Positions 21,110 to 29,269 of a stretch of 36,397 bases of DNA are shown in pieces. Under the pieces are notes generated by a model. That model did not search any database. It was not told the origin of the DNA and saw only the letters and a program-made list of their open reading frames with translations. Source of the DNA: DAOTVS01 sp034436375 (GTDB taxonomy: Bacteria; Chloroflexota; Anaerolineae; SpSt-313). Position 1 is the stretch's first letter, and each line of letters starts with the position of its first letter. The stretch is taken from the NCBI GenBank assembly GCA_034436375.1, contig DAOTVS010000229.1:1-36397 (forward strand), written 5' to 3'. The translations under genes were made by a program, and so were the position numbers.

Positions 21110-22708
21110 CTATTCGCTGGCGAACAGCAAAGGCCGGCTGTGTAGGAGGGCGTTTTCCTCGGCAGCCGTCAAGGGCTGCCGGCCCAACATCAAGCGCCCG
21201 GCCCGCGCCTGCTTGAGAATGTGCAGATGGCCCCACAGCGAGCCGGGGCTCATCGCCCACTCGCAATAGGCGCGCTCACGCCATAGCTCGAGTTGGGCCG
21301 CTTTGAGCCGCGGATACTCGACCACCGCTGGCCCGCTGGGGTCGCCCTCGATGACAGATACGCCCTGGCGCAGCCAGCCACTGGCGGCCGCTTGCCGGTA
21401 AAAGGGTGTGCCGGGATGAGGCACGGCCAGGTCGAAGCTGACCCGCTCCAGGCGCAATGCTACCGCCAGGGCAATAGTACGCCGGATGCTCTCCTCCGTT
21501 TCACCGGGCAGGCCCAGGAGGAACGAGCCCCAGTTGTGGATGCCGGCGGCGCGACTCCAGGCGAGCGCCTGTTCCGCCTGGGCGGCAGCCTGTGAGCCCT
21601 TGCCGCTGCGCTGCAATATCCGCTCAGCGCCCGATTCAATGGCCCAGGTAATCCGGCGGCATCCTGCCCGGGCCATGAGCCGCACTAACTCCTCATCGAC
21701 TGTGTCGGGCCGCGAGGTGCACGACCAGGAGAGGGCCAGGCCCTCGGCGCCGATCAGGCGGCAGAGATCCGCCACCTGATCGCGACAGGCCGTGAAGAGG
21801 TTGGCTTGCAGAGTCACATTGTGCACGCCCAGCCTCTGCAACTCTATCAGCTCTGCCACAATACTCTCTGGCGAGCGCACGCGCAAGGTGTCTTGGTAGA
21901 CGATATGCTTGGGGCAGAAGCAGCAGTTGCCCAGGCAGCCGCGCCCTGTCACGACGACGGCTGAAGGCGCCTCGACTGCCGGGGCGCTGTATTTCCCGAG
22001 GGGGAGCAAGCGGTGCAGAGGCAGCGGCAAATCATCCAGCCGCGGAATCAAGGGGCGCGAGGCATTGATGATCACCTGCCCCTCATGCCGCCAAGCCAGA
22101 CCGCGCACGGCGCCCAGCGTCTGCGGCCAGGGCGCCTCATCGGCCGGGCCGAACAGGCGCTCAATGGGGCGCGTCCGTTGCAGGGCTGTGTTATCGACCG
22201 TATCGACCAGCTCGCGCAACGTCAGCTCAGGCTCGCCGCAGAGCACATAGTCGAGGGCCGGGTAACGCTCGAGCAGAGAGTGGGCCAGGGGCGTGGCCAA
22301 AAGGCCCAGGGCCACTGTGCGTGCGCCAGCTCGCTTGGCCAGGGTGACTCCCTGCAGGTCACTCTGTAGTGTCGGGCCGCTCAACAGGGTCACATACCAG
22401 CGTGGGCGCGCACGCTGCACCTGCGCGCCGAACTCGGCCCAATCCAGGCGCCGGGCATTGGCATCAATCACACTTACCGTTCGGTCGGGAAACAGCGCCG
22501 CGAGCTGAGCCAACGCCGTCTGCGGCCACACTGTGCCATCGGGAGCACGCTGGCCAGTACGATGTTGGCAGCGGATCCAGGTGTCGTCATCGGGCCCGGG
22601 AGGGTTGACAAACAGGAGGTCCGCACCGGGACCCATTCGCCCTTGGGTCAGGGCCTCACCGGCCTGCGGTCTAATCAACGCTTGTTCTCCGTGTGCCGAT
22701 ACAATCAT
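21110..22708 (-). CDS. radical SAM protein with B12-binding-like domain
   Basis: A protein of about 532 residues. The N-terminal 170 residues resemble a cobalamin-binding Rossmann domain (LLFVNPPGPDD, QTALAQLAALFPDRTVSVIDANA, LDYVLCGEPELTLRELV) but lack the DxHxxG lower-ligand motif, so cobalamin binding is doubtful or base-on. The radical SAM barrel starts at about 250 with GRGCLGNCCFCPK, a Cx3Cx2C [4Fe-4S] motif at Cys258, 262 and 265, followed by an AIESGAERIL segment and FLLGLPGETEESI. Such enzymes methylate or rearrange unactivated carbons, often in natural-product or lipid pathways. ATG at 22708 is chosen because AGGAG lies 11 nt upstream; a GTG at 22720 overlaps that site. It starts 4 nt after the GT2 stop, so the two are translationally close. 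Confidence 0.85.
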   Translation of the reverse strand: MIVSAHGEQALIRPQAGEALTQGRMGPGADLLFVNPPGPDDDTWIRCQHRTGQRAPDGTVWPQTALAQLAALFPDRTVSVIDANARRLDWAEFGAQVQRARPRWYVTLLSGPTLQSDLQGVTLAKRAGARTVALGLLATPLAHSLLERYPALDYVLCGEPELTLRELVDTVDNTALQRTRPIERLFGPADEAPWPQTLGAVRGLAWRHEGQVIINASRPLIPRLDDLPLPLHRLLPLGKYSAPAVEAPSAVVVTGRGCLGNCCFCPKHIVYQDTLRVRSPESIVAELIELQRLGVHNVTLQANLFTACRDQVADLCRLIGAEGLALSWSCTSRPDTVDEELVRLMARAGCRRITWAIESGAERILQRSGKGSQAAAQAEQALAWSRAAGIHNWGSFLLGLPGETEESIRRTIALAVALRLERVSFDLAVPHPGTPFYRQAAASGWLRQGVSVIEGDPSGPAVVEYPRLKAAQLELWRERAYCEWAMSPGSLWGHLHILKQARAGRLMLGRQPLTAAEENALLHSRPLLFASE

Positions 22709-22712
22709 CAGA

Positions 22713-23702
22713 TCACTCACTCCTCTTGTCCAGGGCCACTTGCTCTACCGCCCGAATGGCCGCAGGCTGCGGCATGGTTACGAGCTGCCGCCGCGGCTGC
22801 ACCGGCAATGTCCATCTGACCAGGAGGAAGGCCGTCAGCGCGCCCAATATGCCCAAGAGCAGGCGTGCCGGCCAGGGGCCGTGCTGCCAGCAGGCAATGC
22901 CCAGCAACGTCGCTGTCAGGTCGAGCGTGGGCAGGACCATGCCCCGTACAGCCACTTGCTGCAAACGGCGCGGGCGCTGGGTGCGCGTCTCGCTCATGAT
23001 CGCTTTCAGAAAGCGGATGCCATCGCGCACGACTTTGAGCTTGGAGCGCCCTACCCGCTCCGAATAGGAAATGGTGACCTCGTGCACATGCAGGTGCTTG
23101 TACAGAGCGCGCACCGTCATGGCCGGTGTGAATTCGAGCCCCGTGGGCAGCGGCTGCGGCTGCTGCAGCTGCTTCCACGTACTGACGCGCAGCACGCGCA
23201 TGCCGCTGGCGCAGTCTGACACCTGCTGCCCCGTAAGCAGGCTCACCAGCTGGGCAAAGAGCAGGTTGCCCAGGCGCCGAATGGCCGGCATCTGCGATGG
23301 GCCGCCGCACATCCGGCTGCCGATGACCATGTCGACGCCCCACATCAGGCAAGCCTGGCAGAGCCGGGGCAACTCTTCGGGCGGGTAAGTGCTGTCGGCA
23401 TCCAGGAAAGCCAGGATATCGCCCTGGGCATGAAGGAACCCGGTCTGCAGCGCCGCGCCATAGCCGAGGTTGTAGCCGTGGGGGAAAAGCTGCACAGAAA
23501 TGCCCATCTGGCGGGCCCGGGCCGACAAGGGCACCACCGCCTGGGCGGTGCCATCGCTCGACCCATCATCAACAACCAGGATCTCCATCTCATGGACCCC
23601 TGCCGCCTGCAGTTGAGGCCGGATAGCAAGGAGGCGCTCGATGACTTGCGCGATCGACCGCTCCTCGTTCAGGGCCGGAATAACCACAGACAGCTTGCTC
23701 AT
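22713..23702 (-). CDS. GT2 polyprenyl-phosphate glycosyltransferase with membrane tail
   Basis: A 329-residue GT-A enzyme of the dolichol/undecaprenyl-phosphate hexosyltransferase type. Visible features are LSVVIPALNEERSIAQVIERLLA, VDDGSSDGT, the HGYNLGYGAALQTGFLHAQGD stretch, the metal-binding DAD in FLDADSTYPPEEL, and the C-terminal SYSERVGRSKLKVVRDG segment common to DPM1-like enzymes. Two hydrophobic segments near residues 245-285 anchor it to the membrane. It would load a sugar onto a polyprenyl phosphate for export. The start at 23702 follows GAGGAAGG. The heptamer-repeat element at 23797-23950 separates it from the acyltransferase upstream. Confidence 0.88.
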   Translation of the reverse strand: MSKLSVVIPALNEERSIAQVIERLLAIRPQLQAAGVHEMEILVVDDGSSDGTAQAVVPLSARARQMGISVQLFPHGYNLGYGAALQTGFLHAQGDILAFLDADSTYPPEELPRLCQACLMWGVDMVIGSRMCGGPSQMPAIRRLGNLLFAQLVSLLTGQQVSDCASGMRVLRVSTWKQLQQPQPLPTGLEFTPAMTVRALYKHLHVHEVTISYSERVGRSKLKVVRDGIRFLKAIMSETRTQRPRRLQQVAVRGMVLPTLDLTATLLGIACWQHGPWPARLLLGILGALTAFLLVRWTLPVQPRRQLVTMPQPAAIRAVEQVALDKRSE

Positions 23703-23796
23703 TGCCTTCCTCGATCTCATGCAGTACAGACGTCGTCAGACCCCATGGTTATGTTCAACCCATTCTTAACTAAGCAAAATCCATGCCACACGGGCT

Positions 23797-23950
23797 CGTA
23801 ATGCGTGATCCGTAATGCGTAAGGTCGCCATGCCGGTATGATCGCTGCTTTGCATCAGCCTCGCCAGCGCAGATGTCGTGAAGAGCAACATACGTTCCGA
23901 AGCGGCGACCTTACGGATCACGCATCACGTATCACGAGTTACGAATTACG
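23797..23950. repeat. inverted heptamer-repeat element (NGTRAYN)n
   Basis: The left block (23797-23829) is four heptamers CGTAATG CGTGATC CGTAATG CGTAAGG followed by TCGCC. The right block (23904-23950), read on the other strand, is six heptamers beginning CGTAATT and ending CGTAAGG TCGCC. The two blocks are inverted about a core of 74 nt without repeats. The right block encodes the last residues and the TGA stop of the acyltransferase. Same design as 5959-6036. Confidence 0.85.
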
Positions 23951-24753
23951 CCCGCCGGTTCCGGTGCCCGGCGCCGCGCCGGCCGGCGGGGGGCAAAAGT
24001 TCCGTGGAGCCAACGGGCAGGCACGCCGGCGACGACGGTGTTGGGCTCGACATTGTGTGTGACTACAGCGCCCGCGCCGATCACGGCCCCGCGCCCGATC
24101 TGCACGCCATCGAGGATGACGGCCCCCGCGCCGATCCAGACATTGTCCTCGATCTCGATCCCGCGGGCACGCAAGCCCTGCTCCAGAATCAGACGATCGG
24201 GATCCGAGTAGATGTGATTCACAGCCAGGATCTGCACCTGCGGCGCGATGATGACGTGATTGCCGATGTGTATTCCACCCTGGCCACGCATGATGCTGTA
24301 TTCACCGACGATGCAGTTGCGCCCGATCTGGATCTTTGATTGCTCGAGCCCGCGAAAGTTGTAGACGTGCAGCTCAGCATGGTGCATGACATAGGTATTC
24401 TCGCCGATCTCGATCCCCTCTGGGCAAGCGTGCAGATAGACGCCCTGATCGAGGTAGGCTCCATCGTGAAGCGTCACATTGTGCGCCTGGCAGATGCGCA
24501 CCCCGGGCTCAATGGCGGCCCACCCATCGCAGTGCAGGATCAGCCTGTAGAGCAGGGCGCGGATGGCCACGCCCAGAAGCCCGGGGACCCAAGAGCAGAG
24601 GGCAAAGATCGTCTGCTCCAGGATATAGCGGCTCACACTCGTGGATTGAGCCTTGATGTAAAAAGCCAGCCGCTCACGCAGTTTGGGGCGGGGCCGCGCA
24701 TCACGAGCCTCAGGCTCCGGCTCTCTAGTGCTCAGCCAGTCTTTGTATTCCAT
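23932..24753 (-). CDS. hexapeptide-repeat (LbH) acyltransferase
   Basis: A 273-residue left-handed beta-helix acyltransferase. After a basic N-terminus and a membrane-associated helical region (about 40-75) come hexapeptide turns from about 83 to 235: IEPGVRICQAHNVTLHDGAYLD, IEIGENTYVMHHAELH, IQIGRNCIVGEYSIM, IHIGNHVIIAPQVQILAVNHIY (with the likely catalytic His of the NHIYSDP loop), IEIEDNVWIGAGAVILDGVQIGRGAVIGAGAVVTHNV. This matches WcaF/MaaA-like O-acetyltransferases acting on sugars. The last residues (VIRNS) and stop are supplied by the heptamer repeat, a sign of insertion into the 3' end. First gene of the glycan cluster; the ribosome-binding site is weak. Confidence 0.9.
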   Translation of the reverse strand: MEYKDWLSTREPEPEARDARPRPKLRERLAFYIKAQSTSVSRYILEQTIFALCSWVPGLLGVAIRALLYRLILHCDGWAAIEPGVRICQAHNVTLHDGAYLDQGVYLHACPEGIEIGENTYVMHHAELHVYNFRGLEQSKIQIGRNCIVGEYSIMRGQGGIHIGNHVIIAPQVQILAVNHIYSDPDRLILEQGLRARGIEIEDNVWIGAGAVILDGVQIGRGAVIGAGAVVTHNVEPNTVVAGVPARWLHGTFAPRRPARRRAPEPAGVIRNS

Positions 24754-24852
24754 CAGTGTCTTATCGCCCTGGCCTTTCTCATTGTATCATTTGCAAGCAG
24801 CTCACTGCACAACACGGTCCACCGGGCCGTCTCCATGCTGCCTGCAGGCAAC

Positions 24853-24886
24853 AAAAAACCGGCCAACGCAGAGGCGCTATGCCGGT
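24853..24886 (-). terminator. terminator in the leader of the glycan operon
   Basis: Minus strand ACCGGC (24886-24881) pairs with GCCGGT (24863-24858) around a partly paired 17-nt interior, followed by TTTTTT. It lies about 100 nt before the acyltransferase start. Confidence 0.7.
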
Positions 24887-25031
24887 AAGAGAACAATGCC
24901 CCTGCCAGTAGTACCGGCGAGAGGCTTATTCAGTTCCCATGGGTCACCGGGAGGTTTAGCCTCTCGCAAGAGTACGCGTGGACCCGAGGGTTACCTAGTA
25001 CGAATTACCCAGACCAGAGACCTGAATGATG
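24853..25031 (-). ncRNA. structured leader RNA (riboswitch or attenuator candidate)
   Basis: A strong promoter (25038-25066) and an intrinsic terminator bound about 180 nt with no reading frame. The centre holds a 10-bp perfect stem GCGAGAGGCT/AGCCTCTCGC (24958-24967 with 24917-24926) whose 31-nt loop contains a CCCATGGG palindrome; then a GCC.GTA/TAC.GGC hairpin (24904-24918), then the terminator. Upstream, GGGT and ACCC segments can pair. Position ahead of the glycan operon suggests a cis-regulatory RNA, with an independent small RNA as the alternative. I do not recognise a known riboswitch consensus in it. Confidence 0.55.
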
Positions 25032-25037
25032 GCGCGA

Positions 25038-25066
25038 ATTATAGTGCAATTATCCCATTTACGCAA
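25038..25066 (-). promoter_or_regulatory. promoter of the leader RNA / glycan operon
   Basis: Minus strand TTGCGT (25066-25061), 17-bp spacer, perfect TATAAT (25043-25038). Confidence 0.75.
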
Positions 25067-25089
25067 GTCAGACGCACGGCAGGGTAACG

Positions 25090-25111
25090 ATTAACCAGTA
25101 TGCGGGTTAAT
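25090..25111. promoter_or_regulatory. dyad operator candidate between divergent promoters
   Basis: ATTAACC (25090-25096), 8-nt spacer, GGTTAAT (25105-25111). This 22-bp dyad lies 60 bp upstream of the GH1 -35 and 24 bp upstream of the minus-strand -35, so one transcription factor could serve both units. Confidence 0.45.
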
Positions 25112-25171
25112 TCTTGTAATGAATTTGGCCCATTGATTCTATCCGGGCCCCTCACAGGCGCAGCGCCCATT

Positions 25172-25199
25172 TTGACGGTTGGCATATTACGTGTAAGAT
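25172..25199 (+). promoter_or_regulatory. promoter of the GH1-GH31 operon
   Basis: TTGACG (25172-25177), 16-bp spacer, TAAGAT (25194-25199). Confidence 0.6.
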
Positions 25200-25283
25200 T
25201 ACCCTGGCCGTGCTGTATGGTTTTGGCGCAGGATTGGTCTGGGAACACCGGGGCGGTAGCTTCGGCGAGCGGAAGGTTAGACA

Positions 25284-26633
25284 GTGACCTCGATCCGGAA
25301 TGAGATGTGCTTTCCCCCCGGCTTCCTCTGGGGAACGGCTACCTCTGCCCATCAAGTAGAGGGGGGCAACGAGCAAAACCAATGGTGGGCCTGGGAGCAG
25401 CAGCCCGGTCGCATCTGGAAGGGCGATCGTTCCGGTTTGGCCTGCGACTGGTGGCGGCGGGCCGAAGACGACCTGGCGTTAGCCGCTGAGATGGGGCAGA
25501 ACTCTCATCGCTTCTCTATCGAATGGAGCCGCATCGAGCCGCAGAAGGGCTGTTTCGATGACCGGCCGCTGGAGCGTTACCGGCGCCTGATTACGCGTAT
25601 GCACGAATTGGGCCTCGAGCCCATGGTGACCCTGCACCACTTTACCAATCCACAATGGTTGGAGGATCAGGGCGGCTGGCTGAACCCAGAGGCGGTAGAG
25701 CGTTTTGCGCGCTTTGTCGAGCGCGCAGTGACCGCCCTGGGTGATGGGGTGCGCCTGTGGTGTACGATTAACGAGCCTGCCGTCTATGCCCTGCTTGGTT
25801 TCATCGAGGGTGATTTTCCCCCTGGCCTGCATTCTCCCCTGCAGGCGCTGCGCGTACTGCGCCACCTGCTCCTGGCTCATGCAGAGGCCTATCGGGTTGT
25901 GCATCGGCTGCAGCCCGATGCACAGGTGGGTACGGTCAACCATATCCACCTCTTTGATCCTGCCCGGGCCTCTTCGCCGCTTGACCGATGGGTGGCGAGT
26001 GCGCTGGATGGCATCTTCAACGCAGGCCCTCTGCGCGCTGCAGTTGACGGGCGCCTGCGCTTCCCGCTCACCTGGAGCAACCGGCGTGTGGCTGCCCTGG
26101 TCAACAGCTGCGATTTCATTGGGATCAATTATTACACGCGTGAGATGGTCGCTTTTGATCTACGGCGCCCGGCCGATCTCTTTGGCCGCCGTTTTTATGC
26201 CCCGGGGGCGGAGCATGCCGATATCTCGCGGCGAGACGATTTCGGCGACATCTATCCAGAGGGGTTGTATCGTTGCCTGCGCGCCTATGCCGGCCTGGGC
26301 AAGCCGCTCTACGTGACCGAGAATGGCTGGCCCGATGCGGCTGATGTGCATCGCCCCCGGGCGCTGTTGAGCCACATTACCCAGCTCTGGCGGGCGATGG
26401 CGGAAGGAGCGCCGGTGCGTGGGTATTATCACTGGTCGCTGATCGACAATTTCGAATGGGCGGAAGGTTGGAGCCAACGCTTTGGCCTCATCGCAATGGA
26501 TCCCGTCACCCAGGCCCGGCGATTGCGGCGCAGCGCCGAGCTGTATGCCGCTATCGCCCATGGGAACGGCATTACCAAGGAGTTGGTCGAGCAGTACGCT
26601 CCCGAGGCGATGGCTCGGATCTTTGAGTACTGA
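25284..26633 (+). CDS. GH1 family beta-glucosidase/beta-glycosidase
   Basis: Retaining beta-glycosidase that releases terminal glucose or related sugars from oligosaccharides in the cytoplasm (no signal peptide). The 449-residue sequence starts with the GH1 signature FPPGFLWGTATSAHQVEGG; the acid/base is Glu164 in TINEPAVYA and the nucleophile Glu346 in YVTENGWPD. HHFTNPQW, NYYTREMV and YYHWSLIDNFEWAEGW are other family blocks. GTG at 25284 follows GGAAGG with 7-nt spacing; ATG at 25305 is the alternative and would begin exactly at the conserved segment. It is followed after 8 nt by GH31, so the two form an operon for uptake-derived oligosaccharides. Confidence 0.93.
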   Translation: MTSIRNEMCFPPGFLWGTATSAHQVEGGNEQNQWWAWEQQPGRIWKGDRSGLACDWWRRAEDDLALAAEMGQNSHRFSIEWSRIEPQKGCFDDRPLERYRRLITRMHELGLEPMVTLHHFTNPQWLEDQGGWLNPEAVERFARFVERAVTALGDGVRLWCTINEPAVYALLGFIEGDFPPGLHSPLQALRVLRHLLLAHAEAYRVVHRLQPDAQVGTVNHIHLFDPARASSPLDRWVASALDGIFNAGPLRAAVDGRLRFPLTWSNRRVAALVNSCDFIGINYYTREMVAFDLRRPADLFGRRFYAPGAEHADISRRDDFGDIYPEGLYRCLRAYAGLGKPLYVTENGWPDAADVHRPRALLSHITQLWRAMAEGAPVRGYYHWSLIDNFEWAEGWSQRFGLIAMDPVTQARRLRRSAELYAAIAHGNGITKELVEQYAPEAMARIFEY

Positions 26634-26641
26634 AGGGTGTT

Positions 26642-29197
26642 ATGGCGTTGAAGAAATCGCTGCAGCAGTTAGTCACTGAACTCACGTCGCTGGGGCCGGG
26701 CATGGTGGCGCAGAGCCTCTTCTTCCCCTGGCGACGGGCCCTGCGCGTGGCCCGTTTGAACAGTCAGGGACAGCCATGGCCGGCTTTCTGGCAAGCCTGG
26801 CGCGCTGCTCGCAATGGCCACGCTCCCTCCTGGGAGGCGCTCTCCTGGACCCTGGTTGGCGACCTGATCTCCTATCGCGCTGATGGGCGTTATATCCGCC
26901 TGCAGTGCAACAATGCTGCCATTGAGCTGGCGGTCCTGTCGGAGACGGTCGTGCGTGTGCGCCTGAACCGCGATCCCAACGGCAACTTTGAACCTCCTTT
27001 CTCCTATGCCGTTGTTCGCACGGATGATGATTGGCCGCTCCCTCCTCCTTATGCCATCGATGACCTGGGAGATACCCTGGAGCTGTGCACGGCCCGCCTG
27101 CGTGTGCGTATCGAAAAGCACCCCTGCCGCATCAGTTTTCTCGATCATGCCGGGCAGACGGTCCTGGCGGCGGATGAGGGCATGGGGTGGAGCGGCGAGG
27201 CGGTGATGGCCAGCACCCGCCTGGAGCCCGGCGAGCATATCTATGGCCTGGGCGAGAAGGCCTATGGGCTAGACCGGCGAGGGCACGTCTTTGACATGTG
27301 GAATACGGATCCCTCGGGTTATGGCCCCGGGCACGATCCGCTTTACCTCAATGTGCCTTTTTGCCTGGGGCTGCATGGGGTGCAGGGTTACGGCCTCTTC
27401 CTCGACAACTCTTCGCGTGCACATTTTGACGTGGGGGCGTCTCACCCGGATCGCCTGCGTTTTGCCGCGGCTTCGGGCGAATTGCGCTACTATTTCTTCT
27501 ATGGCCCCGATCTGCGCGCTGTGCTCGAGCGCTATACGGAGCTGACGGGCCGCATGCCGCTGCCCCCACGCTGGGCGCTGGGCTATCAACAGAGCCGCTG
27601 GAGCTATTCGCCGGCCAGCCAGGTGCGTGATATAGCCCGACAGTTCCGCATGCGCGCCATCCCTTGCGATGCCATCTACCTGGACATCCACTATATGCGC
27701 GGCTACCGCAGTTTCACCTGGAACCGGCGGCGTTTTCCCGATCCGCGAGAGCTGGTGGCCGACCTGCGGGCAGCAGGCTTTCACACGGTGGTTGTGATCG
27801 ACCCGGCCATCAAGGTCGATCGCCACTATGAGGTCTGCGCCACCGGCCTGCAGGAGGATGTCTTTTGCAAGTATCCCGATGGCGACCGGGTTGCAGCGCC
27901 CGTCTGGCCGGGAGATGCCTATTTCCCCGACTTTACCGCGCCGCGCACGCGCCAATGGTGGGCTCGCCTGTATCGGGACCTGCTCGTTGAGGCCGGTGTG
28001 GCAGGCATCTGGATGGATATGAACGAGCCGGCGGTCCTCGGCGCCAGCGGCAGCGATACTCTGCCCGACCAGGTGCTCCACGACTATGAGGGCCTGGGCG
28101 CTACCCATGCCGAGATGCATAATGTCTATGCCTTGCAGATGGCGCGTGCGACCCGCGAGGGCTGGCAGACCTGGCGCCCCAACGAGCGACCTTTCGTGAT
28201 CAGCCGTTCAGGCTATGCCGGTGTACAGCGCTATGCTACCCACTGGACGGGAGACAACGAAAGCACGTGGGAGCATCTGCGCCTGACCATTCCCATGATC
28301 CTGGGGCTGGGCCTTTCGGGCATTTCTTTCACCGGCGCTGATACGGGCGGTTTCTGGGGGGCCCCCGATGGCGAGCTGGCGGTGCGCTGGCACCAATTGA
28401 GCGCTTTTACGCCCTTTTTCCGCAACCACACTGCCCTCGGCACGCCGCCCCAGGAGCCCTGGGCGCACGGCGAGCCCTATGAGAGCCTGAACCGCGCGGC
28501 GATCGAGCTGCGATATCGGCTGATGCCCTATATCTATAGCGCCTGCTGGGAGTCGTGTGAGCGTGGCCTGCCCATGGTGAGGCCGCTTTTCCTCGAGTTC
28601 CAGTCGGACCCCGAAACGCACACCATCGATGACGAGTTTCTCTTTGGCGATGCGCTTCTCGTGGCCCCTGTGTGCAGCCCTGGCACCGTCATGCGCCAGG
28701 TATACCTGCCTGCCGGCTCGTGGTACGATTTCTGGACGGGCCTGCGCTACGATGGCCCGGCTGTGCTCACGGTGCCGGCGCCCTTGTCCGAAGTGCCTAT
28801 CTTTGCTCGCGGCGGTTATGTAGTGCCCATGTGCCCGCTCATGCAGTACACCGGGCAGCGCCCGGTGCAGGTGTTGACCCTGAACATCTTCCCCGGCAAC
28901 GGTGTAAGTTGGCTCTACGAAGATGACGGGCGCAGCCTGGACTATGAGCAGGGCTTCCATCGCGTCAGCCGCTTTGTTACCCGGCGCAGTGAGGGTGAGC
29001 TGCGCCTGCAGGTAGACCGCCAGGGCGCCTATCGCCCCGAATACGAACGGTGTCAGGTGGTTTTCCATGGGGTCGAGGGTCGCCCGAGCCAGGTCTTTGT
29101 CGATGGCCAGCCCACTTCCGGGTGGAAGCATAATGTCTCTACAGGTATTGTGGAGCTCAGCCTGCAAGAGTTCAGGCGCATTGCTCTGATCTGGTAG
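26642..29197 (+). CDS. GH31 family alpha-glucosidase
   Basis: Retaining alpha-glycosidase of 851 residues. After an N-terminal extension (1-70) comes the beta-sandwich domain (GEHIYGLGEKAYGLDRRG at about 197-214), then the (beta/alpha)8 barrel with CDAIYLDIHYMRGYRSFTW, nucleophile Asp459 in GIWMDMNEPA, acid/base Asp538 in HWTGDNESTW, and GADTGGFWG. C-terminal beta domains follow (GSWYDFWTGLRYDGP and beyond). It likely cleaves alpha-glucosides such as maltose or isomaltose; no signal peptide, so cytoplasmic. ATG at 26642 is preceded by GAAGGGTG that overlaps the GH1 stop, implying coupled translation. Its TAG stop overlaps the third repeat copy. Confidence 0.93.
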   Translation: MALKKSLQQLVTELTSLGPGMVAQSLFFPWRRALRVARLNSQGQPWPAFWQAWRAARNGHAPSWEALSWTLVGDLISYRADGRYIRLQCNNAAIELAVLSETVVRVRLNRDPNGNFEPPFSYAVVRTDDDWPLPPPYAIDDLGDTLELCTARLRVRIEKHPCRISFLDHAGQTVLAADEGMGWSGEAVMASTRLEPGEHIYGLGEKAYGLDRRGHVFDMWNTDPSGYGPGHDPLYLNVPFCLGLHGVQGYGLFLDNSSRAHFDVGASHPDRLRFAAASGELRYYFFYGPDLRAVLERYTELTGRMPLPPRWALGYQQSRWSYSPASQVRDIARQFRMRAIPCDAIYLDIHYMRGYRSFTWNRRRFPDPRELVADLRAAGFHTVVVIDPAIKVDRHYEVCATGLQEDVFCKYPDGDRVAAPVWPGDAYFPDFTAPRTRQWWARLYRDLLVEAGVAGIWMDMNEPAVLGASGSDTLPDQVLHDYEGLGATHAEMHNVYALQMARATREGWQTWRPNERPFVISRSGYAGVQRYATHWTGDNESTWEHLRLTIPMILGLGLSGISFTGADTGGFWGAPDGELAVRWHQLSAFTPFFRNHTALGTPPQEPWAHGEPYESLNRAAIELRYRLMPYIYSACWESCERGLPMVRPLFLEFQSDPETHTIDDEFLFGDALLVAPVCSPGTVMRQVYLPAGSWYDFWTGLRYDGPAVLTVPAPLSEVPIFARGGYVVPMCPLMQYTGQRPVQVLTLNIFPGNGVSWLYEDDGRSLDYEQGFHRVSRFVTRRSEGELRLQVDRQGAYRPEYERCQVVFHGVEGRPSQVFVDGQPTSGWKHNVSTGIVELSLQEFRRIALIW

Positions 29198-29250
29198 GAG
29201 TATGCCATGCCGGGATGAGAGGGGATCGAGGGGTTTTCGTGCATTGTTCC
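29196..29250 (+). repeat. diverged third copy of the dispersed repeat
   Basis: Starts at the GH31 stop (GGAGTATG) and shares the order GGAGTATG, (T)GCCGGG, GGGG TTTTC, GTGCATTGTTCC with the copies at 30231 and 35723. It has a small insertion and is clearly less conserved; homology is probable, not certain. Confidence 0.4.
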
Positions 29251-29269
29251 AGCCAAGGAGAAAGGCGCC

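Noticed and set aside
24853..25031. 5S rRNA or c-di-AMP riboswitch identity for the leader RNA
   Set aside because: A few short words (GACCCATGGGAACT) recall both, but the order and closing stems do not fit either consensus.
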